From VBDM01 sp041496705 (GTDB lineage Bacteria; Pseudomonadota; Gammaproteobacteria; Burkholderiales; SG8-39), in NCBI GenBank assembly GCA_041496705.1, contig JBGQFD010000004.1, positions 9,877-73,876 of the forward strand: DNA of 64,000 bases, written 5' to 3'. Shown one piece after another: positions 1 through 8,360 of this stretch; position 1 is the stretch's first letter, and each line of letters opens with the position of its first letter. Made by a program: the position numbers and the translations under genes. Under the pieces are notes generated by a model. It saw only the letters and a program-made list of their open reading frames with translations, ran no database searches and was not told where the DNA came from.

Positions 1-200
1 CAGCGCGCGCGCTTTTTGGCGGCGCCGAGCACATCGAGCGGGTCGACAGCCTGGTTCGACGCATCGCCCGCCAGCTGGGCCTTCAGTCCGACCCGCTGCA
101 CGAGATTGTCGCGCTGGTGGATGAGCGCCTCGGAAGAAACCGCTCCGCCGCCGAACGGCGGCTCTTTGACTCGGCCGTCGTGCCCGCGATGGCGGGGTGA
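1..200 (+). CDS. C-terminal end of an unrecognised protein (5' cut by window edge)
   Basis: The reading frame enters from the window edge and stops with TGA at 198-200, giving about 66 residues of the C-terminus. The segment is charged and predicted helical (it contains DERLGRNRSAAERRLFDS) and ends PAMAG. I do not recognise a family. It points towards the convergent CoxG-like gene 44 bp downstream. The frame is open throughout with GC-rich third positions, which supports coding, but function cannot be given. Confidence 0.5.
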   Translation, partial: ARALFGGAEHIERVDSLVRRIARQLGLQSDPLHEIVALVDERLGRNRSAAERRLFDSAVVPAMAG

Positions 201-243
201 GCGGCCTTCGGGACTGCGCTACGCCGATCAGGGCGCCCGCGCC

Positions 244-804
244 CTAGTGAGCAGGCTGAAGCGCGAGGTAGATTAAGAGCGCCACGAGCAGGGTGCCCGC
301 CACCCACCACGCCGGATGAATCCCCCGGTTCCTGGCAGGCACTGCCTCCTTGGGTTTGACGGCAGGCCCGGCGAGCTTCTCGTTGAACGCGGCAAAGAAG
401 TCGTCTGCCATCTTTCTTGCGACGCCGTCGATGAGGCGCGATCCGACCTGCGCGAGCTTGCCACCCACGCTGGCGCTCGCGGTGTAGCGGAGGCGGGTTG
501 CGCCGCCTTCGGACTGCAGCGAAACTTTGGCGCCGCCCTTGCCGAATCCGGCGGCGCCACCCGAGCCTTCGAACGACAGGGAATACGAATTCGGCGGGTT
601 CAGGTCGGCGAGCAGCAGCTTGCCGGAGAATTTCGCCTTGACTGGCCCGACGGCCGCGGTTATGGCCACCTTGTACTCGGAGTCGGAGACTCTCTCGATC
701 GAGTCGCATCCGGCGATGCACGCCTTGAGCACCTTGGGGTCGTTCAGCGCCCGCCAGACTTCGGCCTGCGCCACGGGGATCAGTTGTTCGCCGGTCATTT
801 CCAT
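244..804 (-). CDS. CoxG-like SRPBCC protein (carbon monoxide dehydrogenase subunit G family)
   Basis: This 186-residue protein has the START/SRPBCC fold of the CoxG family: an N-terminal stretch with the typical EVWRALNDPKVLKACIAGC pattern, an alternating beta-strand core to about residue 145, then a proline-rich linker and one C-terminal transmembrane helix (about 163-182, WWVAGTLLVALLIYL). In CO dehydrogenase operons CoxG helps anchor the molybdenum hydroxylase to the membrane; many CoxG homologues sit with other molybdenum hydroxylases or aromatic-catabolism genes. No hydroxylase subunits are visible here, so its partner is unknown. It is convergent with the preceding partial gene and divergent from the Bug-type gene at 892. 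Confidence 0.8.
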   Translation of the reverse strand: MEMTGEQLIPVAQAEVWRALNDPKVLKACIAGCDSIERVSDSEYKVAITAAVGPVKAKFSGKLLLADLNPPNSYSLSFEGSGGAAGFGKGGAKVSLQSEGGATRLRYTASASVGGKLAQVGSRLIDGVARKMADDFFAAFNEKLAGPAVKPKEAVPARNRGIHPAWWVAGTLLVALLIYLALQPAH

Positions 805-877
805 GGGGATTCCGTTCCTGTATGCGGCACGTTCGGCCGGGTGGCCGGAGTAAGGCTATTCTAGCGCGCCGCTCGGG

Positions 878-883
878 TAAAAT
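878..883 (+). promoter_or_regulatory. Candidate -10 element (TAAAAT) very close to the GTG start at 892
   Basis: TAAAAT sits only 8 bp before the GTG at 892, so transcription from it would start at or next to the codon and give a leaderless or near-leaderless message. No good -35 hexamer is seen at the usual spacing. Inference from sequence only. Confidence 0.3.
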
Positions 884-891
884 AGCGCCCT

Positions 892-1911
892 GTGAAGCTT
901 GCCCGTTCGCCCCGCCCACTTCGCGTGCGTACCCGCACTCGAGCACGCGCCCTGATGCTCGTCGCTGCCGCCGCATTCGGCGTCGCCGCGGCGGCGCCCG
1001 CGACTTCGCAGACCTGGCCCGCCAAGACGGTGCGCATCATCGTCCCGTTCGCACCCGGAGGCACGGCCGACACGCTGGGCCGGCTGGTCGCGCAGAAGCT
1101 GGGCGAAAGCCTCAAGGAAAATTTCGTCATCGAGAACCGCGGCGGCGCCGGCGGCGTCATCGGCTCGGAAATCGTCGCCAGGGCCGTCCCGGATGGCTAC
1201 ACGCTGCTGGTTTCCGGGGTCGCCTCGCACTGCATCGCACCGGCCCTGTCGAAGAAGTTCCCATTCGATCCGGTGCGGGACTTCTCGCACATCGCGCTGT
1301 TCGGCGGGCCGCCCGGCGTGCTCGTTGTGAACCCGGCGCTGCCGACGCAGGACCTGAAGCAGTTAATTGCCTACGCACGGAACAATCCAGGGAAACTCGC
1401 CTACGGCTCGCCGGGCAACGGCACCCAGGGGCACCTGATCGCCGAGCAGTTGAAGCAGGTGACGGGCATTCAGATGACCCATGTTCCCTACAAGGGGGCG
1501 AGCCTCGCCGTCGCCGACCTGATCGCCGGGCACCTGCCGGTGACTTCCACCACGCTGACTACCGCGGCCACCCAGATCAAGGCTGGCAGGGCACGCGCGC
1601 TGGCGGTGAGCTCGGCGATTCGCGTTCCTGATTTTCCCGAGGTGCCGACCTTCGCCGAGCTGGGCTACCCGGAACTGACCGCGTCCATCTGGTTTTCGCT
1701 CTCGGGTCCGCCGGGTCTCGCGCCGGAGGTCGTCGCCCGCCTGAACACCGAGGTGCGTCGCGTGTTGAAGCTTGCGGACGTGCGCGAGCGCCTGCGGCCC
1801 GAAGGCATCGAGCCGGGGGACCTCGATCCTCAGCAGTTCACGGCGTTCCTGGCCGCCGAGCTCACGCGTTGGGGGCCGATCGTGCGCGCTTCCGGGGCGA
1901 CCGCCGACTGA
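892..1911 (+). CDS. Bug/TctC-family periplasmic substrate-binding protein
   Basis: This 339-residue protein starts at GTG with an Arg-rich N-terminus and an alanine-rich hydrophobic segment ending near ATSQTWPAK, a Sec-type signal peptide. The mature part carries the Bug hallmarks: VRIIVPFAPGGTADTLGR near the N-terminus, then VIENRGGAGGVIGSEIV and THVPYKGAS. Bug proteins bind small carboxylates or aromatic acids in the periplasm, either for tripartite tricarboxylate transporters or as orphan sensors and receptors. No TctA or TctB membrane subunit is present, so this is an orphan. It lies 32 bp upstream of the Rieske oxygenase on the same strand and probably serves uptake or sensing of that enzyme's substrate. 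Confidence 0.88.
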   Translation: MKLARSPRPLRVRTRTRARALMLVAAAAFGVAAAAPATSQTWPAKTVRIIVPFAPGGTADTLGRLVAQKLGESLKENFVIENRGGAGGVIGSEIVARAVPDGYTLLVSGVASHCIAPALSKKFPFDPVRDFSHIALFGGPPGVLVVNPALPTQDLKQLIAYARNNPGKLAYGSPGNGTQGHLIAEQLKQVTGIQMTHVPYKGASLAVADLIAGHLPVTSTTLTTAATQIKAGRARALAVSSAIRVPDFPEVPTFAELGYPELTASIWFSLSGPPGLAPEVVARLNTEVRRVLKLADVRERLRPEGIEPGDLDPQQFTAFLAAELTRWGPIVRASGATAD

Positions 1912-1943
1912 TTTTCCGCATTCGCTGATTCGAGGATCGAACC

Positions 1944-3218
1944 ATGTTGACCCAGGGACAGAACGACCAATTGACCCGCACCGATCGCGGCACGCTGATG
2001 GGCGATCTGTTCCGCCGTTACTGGATTCCCGCCCTGCACAGCTGGGAACTCGCCGAACCCGACAGCGATCCGGTGCGCGTTCAGCTGCTCGGCGAGAAGC
2101 TCGTAGCCTTCCGCGACACCCGGGGTCGCGTCGGCGTCATCGACGAGTTCTGCGCGCACCGCGGCGTGTCGCTGTGGTTCGGCCGCAACGAGGACTGCGG
2201 GCTGCGCTGCCCGTACCACGGCTGGAAATACGACGTGAACGGGCAGTGCACGGACCTTCCTTCGGAGCTGGGCATGGCGGCCAACATCAAGCTGAAGTCG
2301 TACCCGGTGATCGAGCGGGGCGACGTGGTCTGGATCTACATGGGGCCGCCGGAGCTGCAGCCTGCGCCGCCGGAGCTCGAATGGGCGATGGTTTCCTCGG
2401 GGAAGCGCTTCGTGTCCAAGCGCGTGCAGGAGTGCAACTACCTGCAGGCGATCGAGGGTGGCATCGATTCCAGTCACGTGTCCTTCCTGCACTCGGGTGA
2501 ACTCAACACCGATCCGCTGTTCAAGGGCAGCCGCGCCAACCAGTACAATCTCGACGACCGCATGCCGGTGTTCGAAGTGGTGGATTTCGAAGGCGGCCTG
2601 CTGATCGGCGCACGGCGCAACGCCGACAAGGGGCGCTACTATTGGCGCATCACGCCCTGGATCATGCCCTGGTACACCATCATCGCGCCGCGCGCGGGCC
2701 ATCCCATCGGCGCGCACGCCTGGGTGCCGATCGACGACGAGAACTGCTGGGCCTGGAGCATCAACTACCACCCGAGCCGCGCGCTGTCGGCCACCGAGGT
2801 GAGCGCGATGAAGGACGGCGCCGGCATCCACGTTAAATACATCCCTGGCACCTTCATTCCGCTGGCGAACAAGTCGAACAACTACCTCATCGACCGCTCG
2901 GCGCAAAAGCTCGGCCGCTCGTACAGCGGCGTGGAAGGTATCGCCATGCAAGACGCATCGCTGCAGGAATCGATGGGCCCTATCCAGGACCGCACGCGCG
3001 AGCACCTGTGCCTCACCGACAAGGGCATCGTCGGCATGCGCAGCCGCCTGCTACGCGCCGCCAAGGCCGCGCGCGAGGGCAAGAGCGTGCCGGGGCTGGA
3101 GCCCGCCTCGCAGCGCGTGCGCTCGTGCGCGATCGAGCTGCCGGTCGGCGAGCACTACAAGGACGGCGCGAAACACGGCCTGTTCCCGGCGCTCGATTCC
3201 GAGCCGGTGACCGTCTAG
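1944..3218 (+). CDS. Rieske ring-hydroxylating oxygenase, alpha subunit (phthalate 4,5-dioxygenase type)
   Basis: This 424-residue protein has an N-terminal Rieske [2Fe-2S] domain (ligands C70-x-H72 and C89-x2-H92 within CAHRGVSLW and CPYHGWKYD) followed by the mononuclear-iron catalytic domain with GIDSSHVSFLH, matching D-x2-H-x4-H. This is the single-component terminal oxygenase type used on phthalate, vanillate and related aromatic acids; it needs a separate reductase, which is not encoded nearby. The start is ATG, with the Bug gene just upstream and a dihydroxyphthalate-decarboxylase-like gene downstream, suggesting an aromatic carboxylate pathway. The substrate is inferred, not shown. 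Confidence 0.9.
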   Translation: MLTQGQNDQLTRTDRGTLMGDLFRRYWIPALHSWELAEPDSDPVRVQLLGEKLVAFRDTRGRVGVIDEFCAHRGVSLWFGRNEDCGLRCPYHGWKYDVNGQCTDLPSELGMAANIKLKSYPVIERGDVVWIYMGPPELQPAPPELEWAMVSSGKRFVSKRVQECNYLQAIEGGIDSSHVSFLHSGELNTDPLFKGSRANQYNLDDRMPVFEVVDFEGGLLIGARRNADKGRYYWRITPWIMPWYTIIAPRAGHPIGAHAWVPIDDENCWAWSINYHPSRALSATEVSAMKDGAGIHVKYIPGTFIPLANKSNNYLIDRSAQKLGRSYSGVEGIAMQDASLQESMGPIQDRTREHLCLTDKGIVGMRSRLLRAAKAAREGKSVPGLEPASQRVRSCAIELPVGEHYKDGAKHGLFPALDSEPVTV

Positions 3219-3288
3219 GACGCAGCGAGGCGACGTGAGCGACCGGGCCCTGCGTGCCCCGGGGCGCTCCGTATCGCGGTGACGTTTC

Positions 3289-4281
3289 ATGCCGAAGCTC
3301 AGCCTCTCCCTCGCCTGCTGGGACTACGACCGCACCCGCGCGCTCGCGGATGGAAGCGTACGGCCCGAGGGCATCGAGGTCAACTACCAGAATCTCTTCG
3401 TCGAAGAGACCTTCTTCCGCATGCTGCGCAACCGCGAGTTCGACGCGGCGGAGATGTCGCTGTCCTCGTACTGCGTGTCGCTGATGCGCGACGAGCCCGC
3501 CTTCATCGCCATCCCGGTGTTTCCCTCGCGTTTCTTCAGGCACTCGTGCATTTTCGTTTCGGCGAAGAGCGGCATCCGCGAGCCGAAAGACCTCGCCGGG
3601 AAGCGGATCGGCGTTCCCGAGTACCAGATGACCGCGCCGGTGTGGATCCGCGGCATCCTGCAGGACGAGTACGGCGTCGATCCGGCGAGCCCCGAGTACT
3701 GGTCTGGCGGCGAGGAGGAGCCCGGTCGCGACGAGAAGCTGAAGCTCGATCTGCCGGCGAAATTCAGGCTGAAGGCAATCGGCCCAGCGCAGACTCTCTC
3801 GCGCATGGTCGCGGCGGGCGAAATCGACGCCCTGCACACGGCGCGCGCGCCCTCGACGTTTTATTCGCAACCGACCGCAGTGAAGCGCCTGTTCGGGGAT
3901 TTCGTCGAGGTGGAGAAAGCCTACTACCGCAAGACCAAGATCTTCCCCATCATGCATACGCTGGTGATCCGCCGCGAACTCTACGAGGCGAACCGCTGGA
4001 TCGCCCAGTCGCTCTTCAAGGCGTTCGTGCAGGCGCAGCGCAGGACCTACGACCACCTCAACACCACCATGGCAAACGCCACCATGCTCCCCTGGCAGGC
4101 GGCGCACGTCGAAGAGGCGCGCCGCGAGTTCGGCGAGGACTGGTGGCCTTACGGTGTCGCTCCCAACCGGCACGTGCTCGACACGTTCCTGCGCTATCAC
4201 CACGAGCAGGGCCTGTCGAAGCGTAGACTGGGGGTCGAAGAACTGTTCGCGCCGGAGACGCGGGAGTCTTTCCGCGTCTGA
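3289..4281 (+). CDS. 4,5-dihydroxyphthalate decarboxylase-like protein (periplasmic-binding fold)
   Basis: This 330-residue protein begins LSLSLACWDYDRTRALADG and contains PEGIEVNYQN, MSLSSYCVSL and AGKRIGVPEYQM, the pattern of the Pht5-like / NMT1-like family often labelled either ABC substrate-binding protein or 4,5-dihydroxyphthalate decarboxylase. It has no signal peptide and no neighbouring permease or ATPase, which favours a cytoplasmic enzyme over a transport receptor. It follows the Rieske oxygenase by 70 bp, the order expected if ring hydroxylation of a phthalate-like acid is followed by decarboxylation. It is the first of five such proteins in the window (others at 10189, 16104, 17128 and 18055). 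Confidence 0.8.
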   Translation: MPKLSLSLACWDYDRTRALADGSVRPEGIEVNYQNLFVEETFFRMLRNREFDAAEMSLSSYCVSLMRDEPAFIAIPVFPSRFFRHSCIFVSAKSGIREPKDLAGKRIGVPEYQMTAPVWIRGILQDEYGVDPASPEYWSGGEEEPGRDEKLKLDLPAKFRLKAIGPAQTLSRMVAAGEIDALHTARAPSTFYSQPTAVKRLFGDFVEVEKAYYRKTKIFPIMHTLVIRRELYEANRWIAQSLFKAFVQAQRRTYDHLNTTMANATMLPWQAAHVEEARREFGEDWWPYGVAPNRHVLDTFLRYHHEQGLSKRRLGVEELFAPETRESFRV

Positions 4282-4329
4282 CGCACGGCAATCTGCCGAA
4301 TTCCGCCGGGATTTGAACGGGAGGGAAAA

Positions 4330-4773
4330 ATGAAACCCAAATGGGCAGACGGCCTCCGCCAGGACGTCGACGAGATTGCACACGCGCTCGGCAACGTGCT
4401 GGTCGATGCCTTTCACCTTCTTGCATTGTTCGCCATCGGAGCCGCGACGGTGTGGGCGGCGGTCGTGGCCTTCCTCGGCATGACGGCGAAGGGACACGCA
4501 TCGATCGACGACATCCTGCTCCTATTCATTTACCTAGAGCTCGGTGCCATGGTCGGCATCTACTTCAAGACCAACCACATGCCCGTGCGCTTCCTCATCT
4601 ACGTGGCGATGACCGCCCTGACGCGGCTGCTGATTTCGGACGTGCAGTCGCACCATGTGCCCGACATGGGCATCGTGCTGGTCGCGGGGGCGATCCTGCT
4701 GCTCGCGTTTGCAACGCTGGTGATCCGCTATGCGTCTTCCAAGTTTCCGTCGGCGCATTCGAGCGAGAAGTAA
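4330..4773 (+). CDS. psiE: PsiE-family membrane protein (phosphate-starvation-inducible)
   Basis: This 147-residue protein has four predicted transmembrane helices and the characteristic block ELGAMVGIYFKTNHMPVRF followed by LIYVAMTALTRLLI, which identifies the PsiE family. In E. coli psiE is induced by phosphate starvation through PhoB and its biochemical role is unknown. A good ribosome-binding site (GGGAGGG) precedes the ATG. It sits between the decarboxylase-like gene and a secreted hydrolase. No Pho box is evident in the short upstream gap. Confidence 0.88.
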   Translation: MKPKWADGLRQDVDEIAHALGNVLVDAFHLLALFAIGAATVWAAVVAFLGMTAKGHASIDDILLLFIYLELGAMVGIYFKTNHMPVRFLIYVAMTALTRLLISDVQSHHVPDMGIVLVAGAILLLAFATLVIRYASSKFPSAHSSEK

Positions 4774-4783
4774 AGGAGGACAG

Positions 4784-5767
4784 GTGCCTTCGAACGAGCG
4801 CAGGAAATTTCTCGGCGCCGGCGCGGCGACCGCGATGATGGCCGCCGCTGGCAACGCGCTCGCGCAGCAGGCGCCGGCGCAGCGCGCCAAAGGCCCGCGC
4901 GTGTGGCTGGACCTCGACCAGAAGGAACTCGACGACGCCTACGACCAGAGCGTCTACGCGCCGAACCAGCCGCAGGTCACCGGCCGCTACGCAACCAACA
5001 GCGAGGTGACGCGCTCGCGCCTGGGGGCGCCACGGCGTTTCGCCTACGGACCGGCGCCGGCCGAGGGGCTGGACGTCTTCGCGGCGAAGCGGCCGAATGC
5101 TCCGATCAACGTATTCGTGCACGGCGGCGCCTGGCGCGGCGGCCTGGCGAAAAACTACGCCTTCCTCGCGGAACTGTTCGTCAACGCGGGCGCGCACTTT
5201 GTCGTGCTCGACTTCGCCAGCGTCGCGGAGCTCGGCGGAAACCTGTTGCTGATGGCCGAGCAGGTGAGGCGCGCGGTTGCGTGGGTGCGGCGTCACGCCG
5301 CCGAGTTTGGCGGCGACGCGGAGCGGATCCATGTTTCCGGCCACTCCTCGGGCGCGCATCTCGCGGGGACCGTGCTCCTGACCGACTGGAAGAAAGAATT
5401 CGATCTGTCGGCCGACACGCTCAAGGGGGCGCTGCTGTGCAGCGGCATGTACGACCTGAAGCCGGTGCGGCTTTCGGCGCGCAGTTCCTACGTCAAGTTC
5501 ACCGACGCAATGGAAGACGCGCTGAGCACGCAGCGCCACCTCGCGCGGATCGGCTGCCCGGTGATCGTCGCGCACGGCACCCAGGAAACACCAGAGTTCC
5601 AGCGCCAGACACGCGACTTTGCCACAGCGCTCAAAGTCGCCGGGAAGCCCGTGCAGCTGCTCGTCGGGCAGGGCTACAACCATTTCGAGATGCTGGAGAC
5701 GCTCGCCAGCCCCTATGGTCTGCTCGGCCGCGCGGTACTGGAGCAGATGAAACTTGTCCCGGCGTAG
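4784..5767 (+). CDS. Tat-exported alpha/beta hydrolase (kynurenine formamidase/esterase-like)
   Basis: The GTG at 4784 is chosen because AAAGGAGGA lies 4-12 bp upstream and because it yields a Tat-type leader, ERRKFLGAGAATAMMAAAG, ending near ALAQQ. The 327-residue product has an oxyanion motif HGGAWRGG, the nucleophile elbow GHSSGAHLAG and a late His in NHFEM, as in the BD-FAE / kynurenine formamidase-like esterases. The acid residue is less clear: the usual Asp region reads AHGTQETPEF. Export suggests it hydrolyses an ester or amide outside the cytoplasm. It follows psiE by 10 bp and is probably cotranscribed with it. Confidence 0.85.
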   Translation: MPSNERRKFLGAGAATAMMAAAGNALAQQAPAQRAKGPRVWLDLDQKELDDAYDQSVYAPNQPQVTGRYATNSEVTRSRLGAPRRFAYGPAPAEGLDVFAAKRPNAPINVFVHGGAWRGGLAKNYAFLAELFVNAGAHFVVLDFASVAELGGNLLLMAEQVRRAVAWVRRHAAEFGGDAERIHVSGHSSGAHLAGTVLLTDWKKEFDLSADTLKGALLCSGMYDLKPVRLSARSSYVKFTDAMEDALSTQRHLARIGCPVIVAHGTQETPEFQRQTRDFATALKVAGKPVQLLVGQGYNHFEMLETLASPYGLLGRAVLEQMKLVPA

Positions 5768-5778
5768 AAGCACCACTG

Positions 5779-6021
5779 CCGCATAGCTTTGCCGCCAGCG
5801 TCACGCCGACCGTGCTGGCGGCTAATCCGGCTCGCGGCCTGTTCGTGATCGGGGTCAACGGCACGGTGCAGGTGTATACGCAGATGTCCGCCTACCAGAT
5901 TGCGCTGCAGGCCGATCTGTTCGCAGGCCGCAAGGCGCGGAGCTTCGTCGCGACCGGTGGTACTTATGCCGACGGCACCAAGACCTTGACTTCGAGTGTC
6001 ATGGCGACGGTGTTGCAGTAA
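5779..6021 (+). pseudogene. Possible C-terminal remnant of an exported beta-rich protein
   Basis: Directly after the hydrolase stop there is an open stretch of about 80 codons with no plausible start, encoding a beta-strand-like sequence (VTPTVLAANPARGLFVIG, GGTYADGTKTLTSSVMAT) and ending in TAA at 6019-6021. The composition looks like a real protein tail rather than an antisense shadow. I do not recognise the family. It may be a truncated gene left by a deletion; it could also be chance coding in GC-rich DNA. Confidence 0.25.
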
Positions 6022-6060
6022 GAGCCCAGGCGGGGCACGAGTCTCGCTCGAACCCGCCGT

Positions 6061-7167
6061 CTACTCCCAGGGCATCAGGGAGGCGTGGATCACGTCCGGC
6101 ACGCCCTTGCCCCCCACCGAGCGGATGGCGAGGTCGACGTCCTTCAGCCCGAAGCGGTGCGTGGTCACTTTCTCCAGTGGGAAACGCTTAGAGGCGAGCT
6201 GAGCCAGGGCGAGCTCGCACGCCTTGTAGCTGTGCCCGCGCGCGCTCTTCATGGTGATGAATTTCACCGTGACTTTCTCGAGCGGGAAATTCGGGAACTC
6301 CTTCATTTCCCCCTGGACCACGATGGTTCCGCCCTTGCGCTTGAGCGCTTCGACGCCCAGCAGGATCGGCAGGGTCCCGGCGCCGGCAGTGCAGTCGAGC
6401 GCGACGTCGACGCCTTTGCCGCCCGTGATCTCCCGGATGCGCGCGAGGGGGTCCTCCTTCTGCACGTCGATCACATGGTCGGCGCCGAGTTCCTTGGCGA
6501 CCTTCATCCGCGCGGCGTCCTTTGAAGTGCCGGTGACGATGATGAGCGAAGCGCCGGCCTGCTTGCAGATCACCGTCTGCGACAAGCCCTGCTGGCCCGG
6601 CCCTTGGATGAGCACCGTCGAGTTATAGCCGACCCCGCCGTCGAAGAGCGACCATTCGACGCCGTTCGCCATGGGGGTGACCAGGCCCGCAAGTTCCGCG
6701 CTTACTCCCGCGGGGGCCCGGTGCACGACCGCGTTCCAGGGAAGATAGACGTACTGGGCGAACCCGCCCCACAGGTGCGGCGCCTTTTCCGCCGAGGTGT
6801 AGCCGTAGCGGACGCCGTCGGGGTTGTTGCGCCAGTCGGTGTTCTCGCAGTGCCGGTACTGGCCGAGGTGGCACCACTCGCACTTGCCGCACATGACGTA
6901 GTGCTCGACGAAGACGAGGTCGCCTTCCTTGAAACCTTTCCGCCGGGTGAACTCGCGGCCGGCTTTCGCGATCACCCCGATGTTCTCGTGGCCCATGATC
7001 ACCGGGCTCAGCGTCGGCGGGTGCGCGTAGAGCTTGACGTCGGTGCCGCAGATCCCGGCGACCTCCATCTTCATGAGGGCACTGTCCTCCGGGATCTCGG
7101 GCATCGGGTATTCGCGGATCTCGGTTCGGCTCGGGCCGGTCCGCACTGCCGCCAGCACTTTTTCCAC
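6061..7167 (-). CDS. Zinc-dependent medium-chain alcohol dehydrogenase
   Basis: The GTG start at 7167 has a GGAGG box close upstream and gives a 368-residue protein. It shows GICGTDVKLY (catalytic-zinc Cys), GHENIGVI (His-Glu), the four-Cys structural zinc lobe CGKCEWCHLGQYRHC, and a dinucleotide-binding segment GPGQQGLSQTVI. These place it in the threonine dehydrogenase/sorbitol dehydrogenase branch of the MDR superfamily, oxidising an alcohol with NAD(P)+. The substrate is unknown. It is transcribed away from the remnant genes on its right and converges on the hydrolase operon. Confidence 0.9.
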   Translation of the reverse strand: MEKVLAAVRTGPSRTEIREYPMPEIPEDSALMKMEVAGICGTDVKLYAHPPTLSPVIMGHENIGVIAKAGREFTRRKGFKEGDLVFVEHYVMCGKCEWCHLGQYRHCENTDWRNNPDGVRYGYTSAEKAPHLWGGFAQYVYLPWNAVVHRAPAGVSAELAGLVTPMANGVEWSLFDGGVGYNSTVLIQGPGQQGLSQTVICKQAGASLIIVTGTSKDAARMKVAKELGADHVIDVQKEDPLARIREITGGKGVDVALDCTAGAGTLPILLGVEALKRKGGTIVVQGEMKEFPNFPLEKVTVKFITMKSARGHSYKACELALAQLASKRFPLEKVTTHRFGLKDVDLAIRSVGGKGVPDVIHASLMPWE

Positions 7168-7275
7168 CTGCGTTCCTCCAGTCACGGCTCTCGCCGGGCA
7201 TTTTCTCATGCATTGGGGAGCGATTCTTGCGGTTCGCGCAGCTCGCGTACACCCGGGACGGGCCGAAGCGGGCCC

Positions 7276-7306
7276 TTGCCAGGCCGGGTGGGGGCTGCAG
7301 TAGAAT
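7276..7306 (+). promoter_or_regulatory. Candidate promoter, TTGCCA / TAGAAT
   Basis: TTGCCA at 7276-7281 and TAGAAT at 7301-7306 are separated by 19 bp, upstream of the ATG at 7330. The hexamers resemble a sigma-70 promoter, with slightly long spacing. It would transcribe the truncated pilin-accessory gene and possibly the lipoprotein beyond it. Confidence 0.35.
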
Positions 7307-7329
7307 TTCCCCAAAATTCCGGATCAACA

Positions 7330-7530
7330 ATGGCGAGTAGTAGCGGATTCGACGCATCGATACCCGCTGGCGCCAGGCGCATGACGCGAGTTCGCGCCGC
7401 GTCGCTGCATCTCGGCATCAGCATGTTCGTGGCCCTTATCTCGGTCGCGTCGATGATTCTCGTCTGGTATCCGCCGCCCCTGTTCCAGCTGCTCGGCGGT
7501 TTCGGGCTGCTGCTGCTTCTTGCCGGAGTC
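7330..7530 (+). pseudogene. Truncated type IV pilin accessory protein (TfpZ-like)
   Basis: The ATG at 7330 opens a frame whose product contains AASLHLGISMFVALISV and LVWYPPPLFQLLGGFG, then a second hydrophobic run ending LLLLLAGV. This is the N-terminal two-helix region typical of type IV pilin accessory (TfpZ) proteins, which normally continue with an Asp-rich LGPLLTL-type third helix and a periplasmic domain. Here the similarity ends at about 7530 and the frame runs into unrelated sequence, including a GTCCCTG-9nt-CAGGGAC inverted repeat. I read it as a gene broken by deletion. No pilin gene is nearby. Confidence 0.5.
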
Positions 7531-7652
7531 CCTGGAACTGAGTCAGGGACGCGGAGTCCCGAGATCCCGAATCGCTGCCGAGGCGCCCCCGGCAATTCCG
7601 CTATCATTGGCACCGCGTGTCCCCGGGGGCCGGTATGCTTTGGAAGGCAGAA

Positions 7653-8360
7653 ATGCGCCGTACTCTTTCGATCGTCGCGGTCCTGTCGCTCTGTGCCTGT
7701 GCGACTGCGCCGCCCCCCCAAGCGGTCGTGCCGAGCCCCCCGCCCGCTCCCGAGTCCCGGACCCAGATTGCGGAGCTTGAGCGTCGCGCGGCGCAGCTCG
7801 ACCTCCAGCTCCTGGAGCGCGATGCCGTGATCGACAGTCTGAATGCCCGGCTCGACGAAGCCTTGCAGGAAGTGGTTGGAGTCATGGGAAAACTGCAGTC
7901 GCTTGCCACTCGAGCGGAAGCTGCCTCCACGATGGCCGAAGCAGACGTGGCATTGCAATCGATCGCGAACTCGGGCCGCGATTCGCGCGAGTCCCGGCAG
8001 GCGTCCCGGTTGATGCAGCAGAGCACGGCGGAATTCAAACGGAAAAATTTTGGCGGTGCGTTGTACCTGGCCAATCAGGCGAAAGCCGCTGCGCGCGTCC
8101 ACGGGCTGGGCGGACGGCTCGGCAAGTTGCGCCCGGGGGAAGTGCCGTTCGCGGTACCCGTCAAGCTGCGTGCCAGCGGACGCGCCAACGTCCGGAGCGG
8201 GCCGGGCACGAACTTCGCCATCTCGTTCGCCGCGGAGTCAGGCGGCGCGTTGTCCGGACTGTCCTACCTCGGAGACTGGATCCGGGTGAGCAACGATGCC
8301 GGAAGCGAAGGGTGGATTTCGCGCTCGCTCGTCGTCAGGCCCGTGGACAAGAGCCGCTAG
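7653..8360 (+). CDS. Lipoprotein with C-terminal bacterial SH3 domain
   Basis: Starting at the ATG at 7653, the product (235 residues) opens MRRTLSIVAVLSLCAC, a lipoprotein signal with lipobox LCAC. A Pro-rich linker and a long helical, probably coiled-coil, region follow (about residues 40-140, with LERRAAQLDLQLLERDAVID). The C-terminus is an SH3b domain (RANVRSGPGTNF to EGWISRSLV). SH3b domains commonly bind cell-wall peptides, so a periplasmic envelope-associated role is likely. An upstream GTG at 7617 is possible but would add an untypical extension. It converges with the diguanylate cyclase, overlapping by 4 bp at the stops. Confidence 0.8.
   Translation: MRRTLSIVAVLSLCACATAPPPQAVVPSPPPAPESRTQIAELERRAAQLDLQLLERDAVIDSLNARLDEALQEVVGVMGKLQSLATRAEAASTMAEADVALQSIANSGRDSRESRQASRLMQQSTAEFKRKNFGGALYLANQAKAAARVHGLGGRLGKLRPGEVPFAVPVKLRASGRANVRSGPGTNFAISFAAESGGALSGLSYLGDWIRVSNDAGSEGWISRSLVVRPVDKSR

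Noticed and set aside
1945..1960. TTGACCCAGGGACAG near the first Rieske start as an FNR box
   Set aside because: The right half-site is not RTCAA and it lies inside the coding sequence.
3013..4497. Long minus-strand frame across the Rieske/decarboxylase junction
   Set aside because: Crosses gene boundaries and encodes only Arg/Ala-rich sequence without domains.
8357..8360. 4-bp overlap of the lipoprotein and cyclase genes as operon coupling
   Set aside because: The genes are convergent, so the overlap of stop codons has no coupling meaning.
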